Both the position numbers and the translations under genes were made by a program. This document shows positions 55,144 to 63,290 of a stretch of 64,000 nucleotides of DNA, piece by piece (positions within the stretch are counted from its first letter, which is position 1; every line of letters starts with the position of its first letter). The notes beneath the pieces were generated by a model. It did not search any database, was not told where the DNA came from, and was given only the letters and a program-made list of their open reading frames with translations. The DNA comes from Nocardioides sp. cx-173 (lineage in GTDB: Bacteria; Actinomycetota; Actinomycetes; Propionibacteriales; Nocardioidaceae): positions 2,916,501-2,980,500 of the forward strand of contig NZ_CP088262.1 in the NCBI RefSeq assembly GCF_021117365.1, given 5' to 3'.

Positions 55144-56115
55144 TCACTCGTGGACGAGCAGCCCGTCGGCCACGTCGCGCTCGCCCAGCTTGACGCCCAC
55201 GACGCCGGCGAGGATCAGCAGCCCGCCGAGCAGCTGCAGGCCGTTGGGCAGCTCCTCGAGCAGCAGCCACGCCCACAGCACCCCCGCCACGACCTCGATC
55301 AGGGCCACGAAGGACGCGACGCGCGACCCCAGCCGCCGGATCGCGAAGATCCCCGTGACGTAGGCGATGGCGGCGGTGACGACGCCGAGCAGCGCGAGCG
55401 GCACCCACCAGGCGTACGACGAGCCGGCCATCGTGACGTCTTGGGTCGAGGAGGACATCGGCAGCACGCCGACCAGCCCGAGCAGGCCAAGCGACGCCCC
55501 GCCCACGATCAGGCCGCCCGCGGCCAGCGCGAGCGCGGGCAGGCCGCTGTCCTCGTGGGCCGAGATCAGGAAGTACGCCGCGGCGCCGACCATCGCGCCC
55601 AGCGCCCACAGCACGCCGGGCACGCTGAGGCCGGCACCGGAGAGCAGGTCGAGCACGAGCACCAGCCCGAGCGCCGCCAGGCCGGCGCCAGCCAGCGTGA
55701 GGGGCCCCGGGCGCTCGCCCTTGCGCACCCACAGCCAGACCACGACCGCGGCCGGAGCCGTGTACTCGATCAGCAGCGCCGGGCCCACCTGCATGTGACC
55801 GACGGCCGAGAAGTAGCAGAACTGTGCGCCCGCGACGGCCAGCAGCCCGTAGGTCAGCACCAGTGCCAGGTTGGGCCGCACGGCGTCCCATCGCCCGCGC
55901 ATCGCGTAGGCGCCGAACGGCGCCACGAGGACCGCGGCCACCGAGATCCGGACCAGGACCACCGAGCCGGGGGTCCAGCCGGTGTCCAGCAGCCCCCGCG
56001 CCAGTGCGCCCGAGAGCCCGAAGGTCAGGGCCGAGACCAGCGCGAGAGCGAGTCCGCCGACCGTGCGCGAGGCGCCCGTCGACGCGCCCGCGTCGTCACG
56101 AGTCATAGTGCTCAT
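55144..56115 (-). CDS. EamA/DMT-family transporter
   Basis: 323 residues, ten transmembrane helices in two EamA repeats (about 20-155 and 165-310); LALVSALTFGLSGALARGLLD, CYFSAVGHMQVGPALLIEYTAPAAVV and the second-repeat FAIRRLGSRVASFVALIEVVAGVLWAWLLL with GGLLILAGVVGVKL. Likely an amino-acid or metabolite exporter; substrate unknown. ATG 56115 has TAGTGT 8 nt upstream, and a second ATG at 56106 is possible. Divergent from the CGNR regulator. Confidence 0.88.
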   Translation of the reverse strand: MSTMTRDDAGASTGASRTVGGLALALVSALTFGLSGALARGLLDTGWTPGSVVLVRISVAAVLVAPFGAYAMRGRWDAVRPNLALVLTYGLLAVAGAQFCYFSAVGHMQVGPALLIEYTAPAAVVVWLWVRKGERPGPLTLAGAGLAALGLVLVLDLLSGAGLSVPGVLWALGAMVGAAAYFLISAHEDSGLPALALAAGGLIVGGASLGLLGLVGVLPMSSSTQDVTMAGSSYAWWVPLALLGVVTAAIAYVTGIFAIRRLGSRVASFVALIEVVAGVLWAWLLLEELPNGLQLLGGLLILAGVVGVKLGERDVADGLLVHE

Positions 56116-56123
56116 AGGTCATG

Positions 56124-56129
56124 ACACTA
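56124..56129 (-). promoter_or_regulatory. -10-like box upstream of the DMT transporter
   Basis: TAGTGT on the minus strand, 8 nt before the ATG at 56115; spacing is one longer than elsewhere. Confidence 0.35.
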
Positions 56130-56141
56130 GGCGCAGTGCAG

Positions 56142-56147
56142 TAACCT
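56142..56147 (+). promoter_or_regulatory. -10 box for leaderless CGNR gene
   Basis: TAACCT, 6 nt before the GTG at 56154. Confidence 0.5.
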
Positions 56148-56153
56148 GTCAAC

Positions 56154-56696
56154 GTGGTCTTCGCTCATGACACCGAGACGGCACTCCAGGCGGCGGCGAC
56201 GCTGGTCAACTCCGAGGACGACGACGGCGACACCCTGTCCTCCGTGGCCGACCTGGACGAGTTCTTCGAGCGGTTCGAGTTCACCGGTCGCCACGACCGC
56301 GACCGGGCCGAGCTCGACGCCGTACGCGCGCTCCGGCCGGCGCTCCGGACGCTGCTGACCTCCGAGCGCGACCAGGCCGTCGAGATCGTCAACGAGATGC
56401 TGGCCGCCGCCCGGGCGGTCCCTCGGCTGGTGCGCCACGACCGCTTCGACTGGCACCTGCACGCGGTCGACGCCCAGGCGCCCCTGGCCACGCGGATCGT
56501 CGTCGAGACCGCGATGGCGATGATCGACGTCATCCGCGCCGACGAGCTCTCGCGCCTCGCGCTGTGCTCCGACGACGACTGCAACGGCGTCGTCGTCGAC
56601 CTCTCGCGCAACCGCTCGCGCCGCTTCTGCTCCACCTCCTGCGGCAACCGCAACGCGGTCGCTGCCTACCGCGCCCGCCAGGCGAGCAGCGGCTGA
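56154..56696 (+). CDS. CGNR zinc-finger (ABATE-type) regulator
   Basis: 180 residues. The N-terminal helical ABATE-like domain (about 1-125, ALQAAATLVNSEDDDGDTL) precedes a zinc finger CSDDDCNGVVVD-N7-RRFCSTSCGNRNAVAAYRAR, the CGNR motif with four Cys. These proteins are transcription regulators in actinobacteria. GTG 56154 with TAACCT 6 nt upstream. Divergent from the DMT transporter, so probably its regulator. Confidence 0.9.
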   Translation: MVFAHDTETALQAAATLVNSEDDDGDTLSSVADLDEFFERFEFTGRHDRDRAELDAVRALRPALRTLLTSERDQAVEIVNEMLAAARAVPRLVRHDRFDWHLHAVDAQAPLATRIVVETAMAMIDVIRADELSRLALCSDDDCNGVVVDLSRNRSRRFCSTSCGNRNAVAAYRARQASSG

Positions 56697-56715
56697 GCCG
56701 CACCCTTGCCCGCGG

Positions 56716-57489
56716 TCAGCCCGCGAGGAAGCGACGCAGCACCTCGACGAAGACCTCGGGCTGCTCGGAGTGCACCCAGTGGCCGGCGTTCTTGACCGTC
56801 ACCCTGCGGTTCTGCGGGAACCAGCGGTCCATCGCGTCGCCGTACTCGTCCTTGACGTACGGCGAGGTCTGCCCGGCCACCCACAGCACCGGGCCGCGGT
56901 ACGGCGCGTCGGGGTCGAGCCGGTCGTCCGGCCAGCCGCCGAGCACGGCGAGGTCGCGGCCCAGCACCTCGAGGTTGGGCTGCCACGCCCAGGAGTCGCC
57001 GTCACGGCGCAGGTTCTGGAGCAGGAAGCTGCGCACGGTGCGGTTCGGCACCGCGTCGGCGAGCGCCTCGTCGGCGTCGCTGCGGCGGGTCAGCGCGTCC
57101 AGGTCCAGCTGCTGCATCGCCTCGATGAAGCCCTCGAACTCCGTGCGCCCGTGGTAGTCGACCGGCGAGATGTCGACGACGCAGAGCCGCTCGACCAGCT
57201 CGGGGTGGCGCAACGCGAGCACCATCGCGGTCTTGCCGCCCATCGAGTGGCCGACCAGCGAGACGGGGTCGTCAGCGGAGAACAGCCCGGCCACCTCGTC
57301 GGCCATGTCGAGGTAGTCGACCCGGTCGTGCCAGTCCGACCGGCCGTGGTTGGGCATGTCGACCAGCAGCACCCGGTGGTCGGCGGCGAGAGCCTTGGCG
57401 ATCGTGGTCCAGTTCTTCCCCTGGCCGAACAGGCCGTGACAGAAGGCCACCAGCGGACCGGACTCCCCCAGCGTCGCGGTGTTCAGCAC
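56716..57489 (-). CDS. Alpha/beta hydrolase
   Basis: 257 residues from GTG 57489. HGLFGQGKNW oxyanion segment, VDMPNHGRSDWHD, nucleophile Ser in VGHSMGGKTA, Asp region DISPVDYHGR and His in NAGHWVHSEQPE make a complete triad; it resembles YbfF-type esterases. Substrate unknown. It overlaps the end of the GH114 gene by 7 bp. Ends next to the CGNR gene (convergent, 19-bp gap). Confidence 0.86.
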   Translation of the reverse strand: MLNTATLGESGPLVAFCHGLFGQGKNWTTIAKALAADHRVLLVDMPNHGRSDWHDRVDYLDMADEVAGLFSADDPVSLVGHSMGGKTAMVLALRHPELVERLCVVDISPVDYHGRTEFEGFIEAMQQLDLDALTRRSDADEALADAVPNRTVRSFLLQNLRRDGDSWAWQPNLEVLGRDLAVLGGWPDDRLDPDAPYRGPVLWVAGQTSPYVKDEYGDAMDRWFPQNRRVTVKNAGHWVHSEQPEVFVEVLRRFLAG

Positions 57490-58253
57490 CAGGCCCGCCG
57501 TCCGTCGGGGCGCAGCGCGCGATCGCGCAGTACGACGGCGAGCCGGTCGCCGAACTGCGCACAGGTCTTGTCGAAGTCCTGCCGGCGGTACTCGACCACC
57601 AGCACCCGGGCGCCGTAGGCCGAGGTGTAGTCGCCGCACTCGTCGTAGCGCCCGCACTCCTCGGCCACGGCGAAGTCGAAGCCGACCCGGGTGCCGTCGT
57701 AGCCCGCGAGGTTCTTCTGCCCCGCGGCCAGGCCGGCGCGGTGCGCGCCCCTGACCAGCAGCCGGGCCATCGCGGCCGCGTGCTTGCGCCGCAGCATCCC
57801 CTGGCTGCGGGTGAACGAGTCGAGGTTGTCGTACTCCACCGCGGCGAAGCCGTCCGCGGCGCAGCCGCGGGTCCAGCGGCTCATGATCCGCGCGATCGCC
57901 TGGCGCTGGCGCGCCGTGCGCAGGTCGAGCAGCCACTCCCCCCACGCCTCGTCGACCACCGCCCGGCCGTCCTTCTTGAGCACCAGCCACCACCGCGCGC
58001 GCCAGAAGCGCCGCTCGTCCGGCTGGGTCTGGAAGCCGTTGACGTAGCAGACGTTGTAGCGGCCGGCGGCGGGCTCGGCGTCGCGGTCGCGCACGACGAT
58101 CCCGACGTGCGCCGGCAGCGCCCGGGCTCCACCGAGCTGGTAGTCGACGTCGGTGCCGGCCGGCAGCTGCTCGACGTCGGCGTACGACGGCGCGGCGGCG
58201 AGCCCGCCGAGGAGGACGCCGAGCAGCAGGACGAGGAGCAGGGCGCGACGCAT
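57483..58253 (-). CDS. Secreted GH114-like (endo-alpha-1,4-polygalactosaminidase) protein
   Basis: 256 residues. Signal peptide (about 1-27, ending PSYADV), then a TIM-barrel-like domain typical of glycoside hydrolase 114/TM1410: VCYVNGFQTQPDE, WGEWLLDLRTARQRQAIARIMSRW, FAAVEYDNLDSF with the catalytic-like Asp/Glu, AGLAAGQKNLAG and DFAVAEECGRYDEC. It would act on galactosaminoglycan matrix; activity not shown. ATG 58253 has TAGGTT exactly 7 nt upstream. Short for the family. Confidence 0.8.
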   Translation of the reverse strand: MRRALLLVLLLGVLLGGLAAAPSYADVEQLPAGTDVDYQLGGARALPAHVGIVVRDRDAEPAAGRYNVCYVNGFQTQPDERRFWRARWWLVLKKDGRAVVDEAWGEWLLDLRTARQRQAIARIMSRWTRGCAADGFAAVEYDNLDSFTRSQGMLRRKHAAAMARLLVRGAHRAGLAAGQKNLAGYDGTRVGFDFAVAEECGRYDECGDYTSAYGARVLVVEYRRQDFDKTCAQFGDRLAVVLRDRALRPDGRRAWC

Positions 58254-58260
58254 GCGCACG

Positions 58261-58266
58261 AACCTA
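58261..58266 (-). promoter_or_regulatory. -10 box for leaderless GH114-like gene
   Basis: TAGGTT on the minus strand, 7 nt before the ATG at 58253. Confidence 0.55.
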
Positions 58267-58291
58267 TCCCTTGCGGTGACAAGATCGCGGG

Positions 58292-58774
58292 GTGACCGAC
58301 ACCCGCATCGAGGCCGAGCGGCTCATCGCCGCGCCCGCCGCTGACATCTTTGCGCTGCTCTGCGACCCGCAGGGCCACGTCGCGATCGACTCCTCCGGGA
58401 TGCTCCAGGGCGCGGAGGGCGAGCCCGTGCGCGCTCCGGGCGACTCCTTCGTGGTCCACATGGACCGCGAGGCCCTCAACGACTTCCCCGAGATGGGCCG
58501 CTACGACGTCACGGTCAAGATCCGCGACCTCGAGCCGGACCGGCTGATCTCCTGGACGGTGCTGGGCCGCATCCGTCCCCAGATCGGCCACGTCTACGGC
58601 TACCGCCTCGAGCCCGCCGACGGCGCAACGCGCGTCACGTCGTTCTACGACTGGTCCGACATCGCCCCCGAGTGGCGCGACGCCGGCATCTTCCCGGTGC
58701 TCTCCGAGAACGCGCTGCGCGGCACCCTCGGCATCCTCGACCGCACCGTACGTCGCGGCTACCCCCGGGGCTGA
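58292..58774 (+). CDS. SRPBCC-family protein
   Basis: 160 residues. IEAERLIAAPAADIFALLCDPQGHVAIDSSGML and YDVTVKIRDLEPDRLISWTVLG, then GYRLEPADGATRVTSFYDWS, the START/AHSA1-like fold that binds hydrophobic ligands. GTG 58292, with CAAGAT 6 nt upstream as weak -10. Followed by the next gene after 1 bp, one operon. Confidence 0.85.
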   Translation: MTDTRIEAERLIAAPAADIFALLCDPQGHVAIDSSGMLQGAEGEPVRAPGDSFVVHMDREALNDFPEMGRYDVTVKIRDLEPDRLISWTVLGRIRPQIGHVYGYRLEPADGATRVTSFYDWSDIAPEWRDAGIFPVLSENALRGTLGILDRTVRRGYPRG

Positions 58775-58775
58775 C

Positions 58776-59693
58776 GTGCGCATCGAGCTGCAGTCCGTCG
58801 AGGCGCTGCGGTTCCAGGACGGCTCCCCCGTGCGCGCGGCGTCGGCGATCGCGGCGTTCGGCGACGGCTTCCTGGTCAGCCAGGACGACGCGACCTCGGC
58901 CTGCTGGTGGCGCGCCGGGGTCGGTATGCCGGTCAGGGTGCTGCCGCCGGTCGACGGCCACGACTCGTTCTCCGAGACCGAGGGCACCAAGGCGCTCAAG
59001 CCCGACCTCGAGGCGGCGCTCGAGGTGGTCCTCGACGGCTCCCCCGCCGTGCTGATGCTCGGCTCGGGCTCCACCGCCGCGCGGATGCGCGCGGTGCTCG
59101 TCGGTCTGCGCGACGGCGTTCCCTGGGCGGTGTCGCGCGACCTGTCGCCGCTCTACGCGCGGGTGGCCGCCCTGCTCGGCATCGACCCCGAGCAGGTCAA
59201 CCTCGAGGGCGCGTGCGTCGTCGAGGGGGTCCTGCGGTGGTTCCACCGCGGCCGCCCGGCCGCCGGACTCCCCAGCAGCAGCGTCGAGCTCGACCTGGGG
59301 GCGCTGGTCGCCACGGTCGCCGGGCGCGCCGAGCCCGCCGACCTGCACCCGACCGGCGTACGGGCCTTCGACCTGGGCGAGGTCGGCGGCGTCGGCCTCG
59401 CGGTCACCGACGCGGTGACGCTGCCGGACGGCCGGGTGCTGGTCAGCGCCGCCGCCGAGGACAGCCCCAACGCCTACGACGACGGGCCCGTGCGCGGCTC
59501 GGCGCTCGCGGTGCTCGACGGCACCCGCGTCCACGCCACCGCGCCGCTGCCGAGCATCGGGGGGCGGGTCGCCAAGGTCGAGGGCCTGGCCGTCCTGGGG
59601 TGGGACGGGCACGGTGGCCGGGTCCTCGCCGTCGTGGACGAGGACGACCCGGCCACCGCCTCGGCCCTGCTCACCCTGCGGGTGAGCCTGTGA
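58776..59693 (+). CDS. Uncharacterised beta-propeller-like protein
   Basis: 305 residues without signal peptide. Repeated beta blocks such as AIAAFGDGFLVSQDD, KPDLEAALEVVLDGSPAVLMLGSGST and AVTLPDGRVLVSAAAEDSPNAYDDGPVRGSALAVLDG, with KVEGLAVLGWDGHGGRVLAVVDEDDP near the end. The pattern resembles DUF6929-type or phytase-like propellers of actinobacteria and proteobacteria, not named with certainty. GTG 58776. Same operon as the SRPBCC gene; convergent with the dehydrogenase gene (12-bp gap). Confidence 0.65.
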   Translation: MRIELQSVEALRFQDGSPVRAASAIAAFGDGFLVSQDDATSACWWRAGVGMPVRVLPPVDGHDSFSETEGTKALKPDLEAALEVVLDGSPAVLMLGSGSTAARMRAVLVGLRDGVPWAVSRDLSPLYARVAALLGIDPEQVNLEGACVVEGVLRWFHRGRPAAGLPSSSVELDLGALVATVAGRAEPADLHPTGVRAFDLGEVGGVGLAVTDAVTLPDGRVLVSAAAEDSPNAYDDGPVRGSALAVLDGTRVHATAPLPSIGGRVAKVEGLAVLGWDGHGGRVLAVVDEDDPATASALLTLRVSL

Positions 59694-59705
59694 GCCGGTC
59701 GGGGC

Positions 59706-61520
59706 TCAGCGCTGGCTGTAGTCGCGGAACCCGCGCTTGGTCTTGCGGCCGAGGTAGCCGGCGGTGACCAGGTGCTCAAGCAGTGGCGCCGGCGCGAAGC
59801 CGGGCTCGCGGAACTCCAGGTAGAGCTCGCGCTGGATCGCCAGCGACACGTCGTTGCCGACCACGTCGAGGAGCTCGAACGGGCCCATCGGCAGCGCGCA
59901 GCCCTGCTTCATGGCCAGGTCGATGTCGTCGGCCGTCGCGTAGTGGGCCTCGAGCATCTTGACCGCGTCGTTGAGGTAGGGGAACAGCAGCGCGTTGACG
60001 ATGAAGCCGGCGCGGTCGCCGCACGAGACGGCCACCTTGCCCACCTTCGCGCACAGGGCGCGGGTGGTCTCCGTGACGTCCTCGGAGGTCGACACGGTCG
60101 AGACCACCTCGACCAGCTTCATGATCGTGGCCGGGTTGAAGAAGTGCATCCCGACGACGTCCTGCGGGCGGCTGGTCACCTTGGCCATCGCGATGATCGG
60201 CAGGCTGGAGGTGGTCGTGGCGAGGATGGCGCCGGGCTTGCAGATCTCGTCGAGGTTCTCGAAGAGCGTGGTCTTGATCGCCAGGTCCTCCGCGATCGCC
60301 TCGACCACGAGGTCGACGCCGCTGAGGTCGTCCAGGCTGGTGGAGCCGCTGACCCGCGCGAGGACCTCCGCCTTCGCCTCCTCGGTCGCCTTGCCGCGCT
60401 GGATCTGCTTGTCGAAGCTCTTGGCGATCGTCGCGGTCACGCCGGCGACCTTGTCGGCGCTGCGACCGACGTACAGGACGTCGTAGCCGGCCTTGGCGAA
60501 GACCTCCACGATGCCGCTGGCCATGGTCCCGGTGCCGACGACGCCGACCTGGGAGATGTCGTGCCGGAGCTGGGGCCTCTCGTCGGCCGAGGGGGTCTTG
60601 TCGTCGTCGACCACCACCGGGCTGTCCGGGCCCTCGTAGGTGTAGAAGCCCCGGCCGGTCTTGCGGCCGAGCAGTCCGGCGGTGACCATCTGCTTGAGGA
60701 TCGGGGTCGGCGCGTGCAGGCGGTCGCGCCCCTGGCGGTACATCGTCTCGAGGATCTCGTACGCCGTGTCGAGGCCGATCAGGTCGAGCAGGGCCAGCGG
60801 TCCCATCGGGTAGCCGCAGCCGTAGCGCATGGCGGCGTCGATGTCCTCGCGCGAGGCGTACCTGCCCTCGAACATGGACGCGGCGTGGTTGAGGTAGCCG
60901 AACAGCAGCGTGTTGGCGATGAAGCCGGCCTTGTCGCCGCAGACCACCGGGCTCTTGCCGAGGCGGACGACGAGGTCCTTCACGTCGTCGAGCACGGCGG
61001 GCTCGGTGACGACCGTGCGGACGATCTCGACGAGGTTCTGGACCGGCGCGGGGTTGAAGAAGTGCAGGCCCAGGACCCGGCCCGGCGAGGAGGTGGCGGT
61101 CGAGATCTCGGTGACCGACAGCGACGAGGTGTTGGTCGCGAGGATCGCCTCGGAGGAGACGACGGCGTCGAGCTCGCGGAAGATCGCCTTCTTCGTCTCC
61201 AGCGACTCCACGACGGCCTCCACCACCAGGTCCGCGCCGGCGAGGTCACCGAGGGCGGTGGAGAAGGTGATCCGCCCGAGCAGCTCGGCCTGCTCCGCGA
61301 CGGTGAGCTTCTCGCGCTTCACGGCACGATCGGTCGAGTTCGCCAGGTGCTGGCGGCCGCGCTCGAGGCCCTCGTCGTTTTGCTCGACCCCGACGACGTC
61401 GAAGCCGTGGCGGGCGAAGACCTCGGCGATGCCGGCGCCCATGGTGCCGAGTCCGACGACGCCGATCGTGGTGAACGTGCGGGCAGATGTCTCTGGCGTG
61501 CTCGTCATGGCGGGCATCAT
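59706..61520 (-). CDS. 3-hydroxyacyl-CoA dehydrogenase, tandem double-domain protein
   Basis: 604 residues: two complete 3HCDH units in tandem. First unit (about 17-310) with GLGTMGAGIAEVF, TNTSSLSVTEI, LGLHFFNPAP, GDKAGFIANTLLFGYLN, MGPLALLDLIG; second (about 325-603) with GTGTMASGIVEVF, TTTSSLPIIAM, GMHFFNPATI, GDRAGFIVNALLFPYLN, MGPFELLDVVG. Both retain catalytic His, Ser, Asn and Glu-like residues, so both may be active or one may have another substrate. It oxidises 3-hydroxyacyl-CoA in beta-oxidation. ATG 61520 or 61508. A palindrome-like operator lies upstream at 61550-61565. Confidence 0.93.
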   Translation of the reverse strand: MMPAMTSTPETSARTFTTIGVVGLGTMGAGIAEVFARHGFDVVGVEQNDEGLERGRQHLANSTDRAVKREKLTVAEQAELLGRITFSTALGDLAGADLVVEAVVESLETKKAIFRELDAVVSSEAILATNTSSLSVTEISTATSSPGRVLGLHFFNPAPVQNLVEIVRTVVTEPAVLDDVKDLVVRLGKSPVVCGDKAGFIANTLLFGYLNHAASMFEGRYASREDIDAAMRYGCGYPMGPLALLDLIGLDTAYEILETMYRQGRDRLHAPTPILKQMVTAGLLGRKTGRGFYTYEGPDSPVVVDDDKTPSADERPQLRHDISQVGVVGTGTMASGIVEVFAKAGYDVLYVGRSADKVAGVTATIAKSFDKQIQRGKATEEAKAEVLARVSGSTSLDDLSGVDLVVEAIAEDLAIKTTLFENLDEICKPGAILATTTSSLPIIAMAKVTSRPQDVVGMHFFNPATIMKLVEVVSTVSTSEDVTETTRALCAKVGKVAVSCGDRAGFIVNALLFPYLNDAVKMLEAHYATADDIDLAMKQGCALPMGPFELLDVVGNDVSLAIQRELYLEFREPGFAPAPLLEHLVTAGYLGRKTKRGFRDYSQR

Positions 61521-61549
61521 CGCACGCCCCAGGGGGCCGCGACTGTGGG

Positions 61550-61568
61550 GTAACTCACCAGTAACTTA
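61550..61568. promoter_or_regulatory. Candidate operator GTTACTGGTGAGTTAC upstream of the dehydrogenase
   Basis: On the minus strand TAAGTTACTGGTGAGTTAC covers a TAAGTT -10-like box and an imperfect inverted repeat TTACT-N4-AGTTA similar to the ccr operator TTACC-N4-GGTAA. It overlaps the TAA stop of the GNAT gene. Confidence 0.4.
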
Positions 61569-62108
61569 GGGGTGCAGCGCCCGTCGCAGCGAGGCCGCCA
61601 TGACCACCCGCGGCCCGTGCCGGTCCAGCCCGAGAGCCCGCTCGAGCCCCCGCTGCCGCACCTCGAACGGCTCGGGGCGGCTCACCTCGACGAAGCCGAG
61701 GCGCGAGTAGAACGGCCCGTTCCACGGCAGGTCGCGGTACGTCGTCAACGAGAGCCGGTCGAAGCCCGCGTCCCAGGCCTCGCGCATCGCCTCGTGCACC
61801 AGCGCGGAGCCGAGGCCCTGCCGCCCGTGGTCCGGGTGCACCGACAGCTGTGCGAGGTGGGCGAACCCCTCGACGTACGTCACGTGGGCGAAGCCGGTCG
61901 GCGAGCCGACCTCCCCCGTCACCAGCAGGAAGCCCGGGACGACGACGCGGTCCCGCCCGTCGCGGCCCGGCGAGGCGAGGGGGTCGCCGCTGAGGTCGCC
62001 GAGGACCGCCTCGTACAGCGAGACGCCGGCGTCCTCGATCGCCTGGAGGTGTCGCAGGTCGGCGGCGCGGGCGTGCCGGACGGCGTGATGGCGGTGCACG
62101 ACGCTCAC
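61566..62108 (-). CDS. GNAT-family N-acetyltransferase
   Basis: 180 residues with an acetyl-CoA-binding motif [25 protein letters not shown], followed by [27 protein letters not shown] (motif B). Unknown acceptor. GTG 62108. Divergent from nucS with a 16-bp gap between starts; promoters must overlap. Confidence 0.86.
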   Translation of the reverse strand: MSVVHRHHAVRHARAADLRHLQAIEDAGVSLYEAVLGDLSGDPLASPGRDGRDRVVVPGFLLVTGEVGSPTGFAHVTYVEGFAHLAQLSVHPDHGRQGLGSALVHEAMREAWDAGFDRLSLTTYRDLPWNGPFYSRLGFVEVSRPEPFEVRQRGLERALGLDRHGPRVVMAASLRRALHP

Positions 62109-62110
62109 TG

Positions 62111-62116
62111 TAGATT
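62111..62116 (+). promoter_or_regulatory. -10-like box for nucS
   Basis: TAGATT, 8 nt before the GTG at 62125; one base longer spacing than the common 6-7. Confidence 0.35.
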
Positions 62117-62124
62117 CATCGCCC

Positions 62125-62811
62125 GTGAGGATCGTCGTTGCGCGCTGCCAGGTCGACTACGCCGGACGACTGACGGCGCACCTGCCGATGGCGACCCGGG
62201 TGCTGATGATCAAGGCCGACGGGTCGGTGCTCGTCCACTCCGACGGCGGCTCCTACAAGCCCCTCAACTGGATGTCGCCCCCGTGCACGTTGCGCGAGGG
62301 CACCACCGAGGACGGCCAGGTGGAGTGGACGGTCACCAGCCCGAAGACCGACGACACGCTGCGGATCCTGCTCGAGGAGGTCGTCTCCGACTCCTCCCAC
62401 GAGCTCGGCATCGACCCCGGGCTGCAGAAGGACGGGGTGGAGAAGCACCTCCAGGCCCTCCTCGCCGACCACCCCGCTACGCTCGCCGAGGGCCTCACCC
62501 TGGTCCGCCGTGAGTACCCGACCGCGATCGGCCCCGTCGACCTCATGTGCCGCGACGCCCTCGGGGTCAGCGTGGCCGTGGAGATCAAGCGCCGCGGCGA
62601 CATCGACGGCGTCGAGCAGCTCACCCGCTACCTCGAGCTGCTCAACCGCGACCCGCTCCTCACCGGCAACGGCGCCGTCCGCGGCATCTTCGCCGCCCAG
62701 GAGATCAAGCCGCAGGCCCGCGTCCTCGCCACCGACCGCGGCATCGCCTGCGCCGTCGTCGACTACGACGCGCTGCGCGGCCTCGACGACCCGAGCCACC
62801 GGCTCTTCTAG
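62125..62811 (+). CDS. nucS: Endonuclease NucS/EndoMS (noncanonical mismatch repair)
   Basis: 228 residues, the standard length. N-terminal DNA-binding domain ([29 protein letters not shown]) and C-terminal PD-(D/E)XK nuclease with [19 protein letters not shown] and [24 protein letters not shown]. NucS cuts both strands at mismatches and replaces MutSL in actinobacteria. GTG 62125. The C-terminal [13 protein letters not shown] end (LDDPSHRLF) fits the known beta-clamp-interacting tail region in that position. Confidence 0.95.
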   Translation: MRIVVARCQVDYAGRLTAHLPMATRVLMIKADGSVLVHSDGGSYKPLNWMSPPCTLREGTTEDGQVEWTVTSPKTDDTLRILLEEVVSDSSHELGIDPGLQKDGVEKHLQALLADHPATLAEGLTLVRREYPTAIGPVDLMCRDALGVSVAVEIKRRGDIDGVEQLTRYLELLNRDPLLTGNGAVRGIFAAQEIKPQARVLATDRGIACAVVDYDALRGLDDPSHRLF

Positions 62812-62877
62812 GCTCGCCCGCTCGCCCGTCGTCCACAGGCGCCCGGGCGTCGGTGGCCGGCCCCGGGGCGAGCGCCA

Positions 62878-62883
62878 TACGGT
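62878..62883 (+). promoter_or_regulatory. -10 box for leaderless heptad-repeat gene
   Basis: TACGGT, 6 nt before the ATG at 62890. The upstream inverted repeat CGCTCGCCC (62819) with GGGCGAGCG (about 62866) could be a nucS terminator. Confidence 0.45.
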
Positions 62884-62889
62884 GACGAC

Positions 62890-63231
62890 ATGAGCACCGA
62901 TCCCGGCATGAGTCGCCGCGTGTCTCGACTCGAGAACGACACGGAGTCGATCTACGACCTCCTCACCGGAGTCCGCACGACCCTGGACGACCACACCCGC
63001 CGCTTCGACGGGCTCGAAGGCCGGTTCGACGGGCTCGAGGGCCGGTTCGACGGGCTCGAGGGCCGGTTCGACGGGCTCGAGGGCCACATCGACGGGCTCG
63101 AAGGCCGGTTCGACGGGCTCGAGGGCCGGTTCGACGGGCTCGAGGGCCACATCGACGGGCTCGAAGGCCGATTCGACGGCGTCGAGGAGACCCTGCGCGA
63201 GATCGTGCGACGGCTTCCCGAGCCGTCATGA
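62890..63231 (+). CDS. Heptad-repeat coiled-coil protein (RFDGLEG repeats)
   Basis: 113 residues. After a 37-residue N-terminal part the protein is nine tandem heptads (residues 38-100): RFDGLEG four times, HIDGLEG, RFDGLEG twice, HIDGLEG and RFDGVEE, then a short helix TLREIVRRLPEPS. Encoded by 21-bp repeats at 63001-63189. The a/d spacing F/I and L should make a regular coiled coil or a left-handed beta-like fibre. No known function. ATG 62890 with TACGGT 6 nt upstream. Follows nucS on the same strand. Confidence 0.8.
   Translation: MSTDPGMSRRVSRLENDTESIYDLLTGVRTTLDDHTRRFDGLEGRFDGLEGRFDGLEGRFDGLEGHIDGLEGRFDGLEGRFDGLEGHIDGLEGRFDGVEETLREIVRRLPEPS
63001..63189 (+). repeat. 21-bp tandem repeat, nine units
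   Basis: The unit encodes one RFDGLEG heptad, with TTCGACGGGCTCGA as the constant part and few base changes (GGTTC, ACATC), all inside the coding region above. Confidence 0.92.
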
Positions 63232-63290
63232 GATCGCGCCGACCGCACCGGCCGGCTCGTCGATCCCGCCACCGGCTGGTCTGATCCGGC

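Noticed and set aside
63001..63189. 21-bp repeats as a possible CRISPR array
   Set aside because: Units are directly adjacent with no spacers and are in frame, coding for RFDGLEG heptads.
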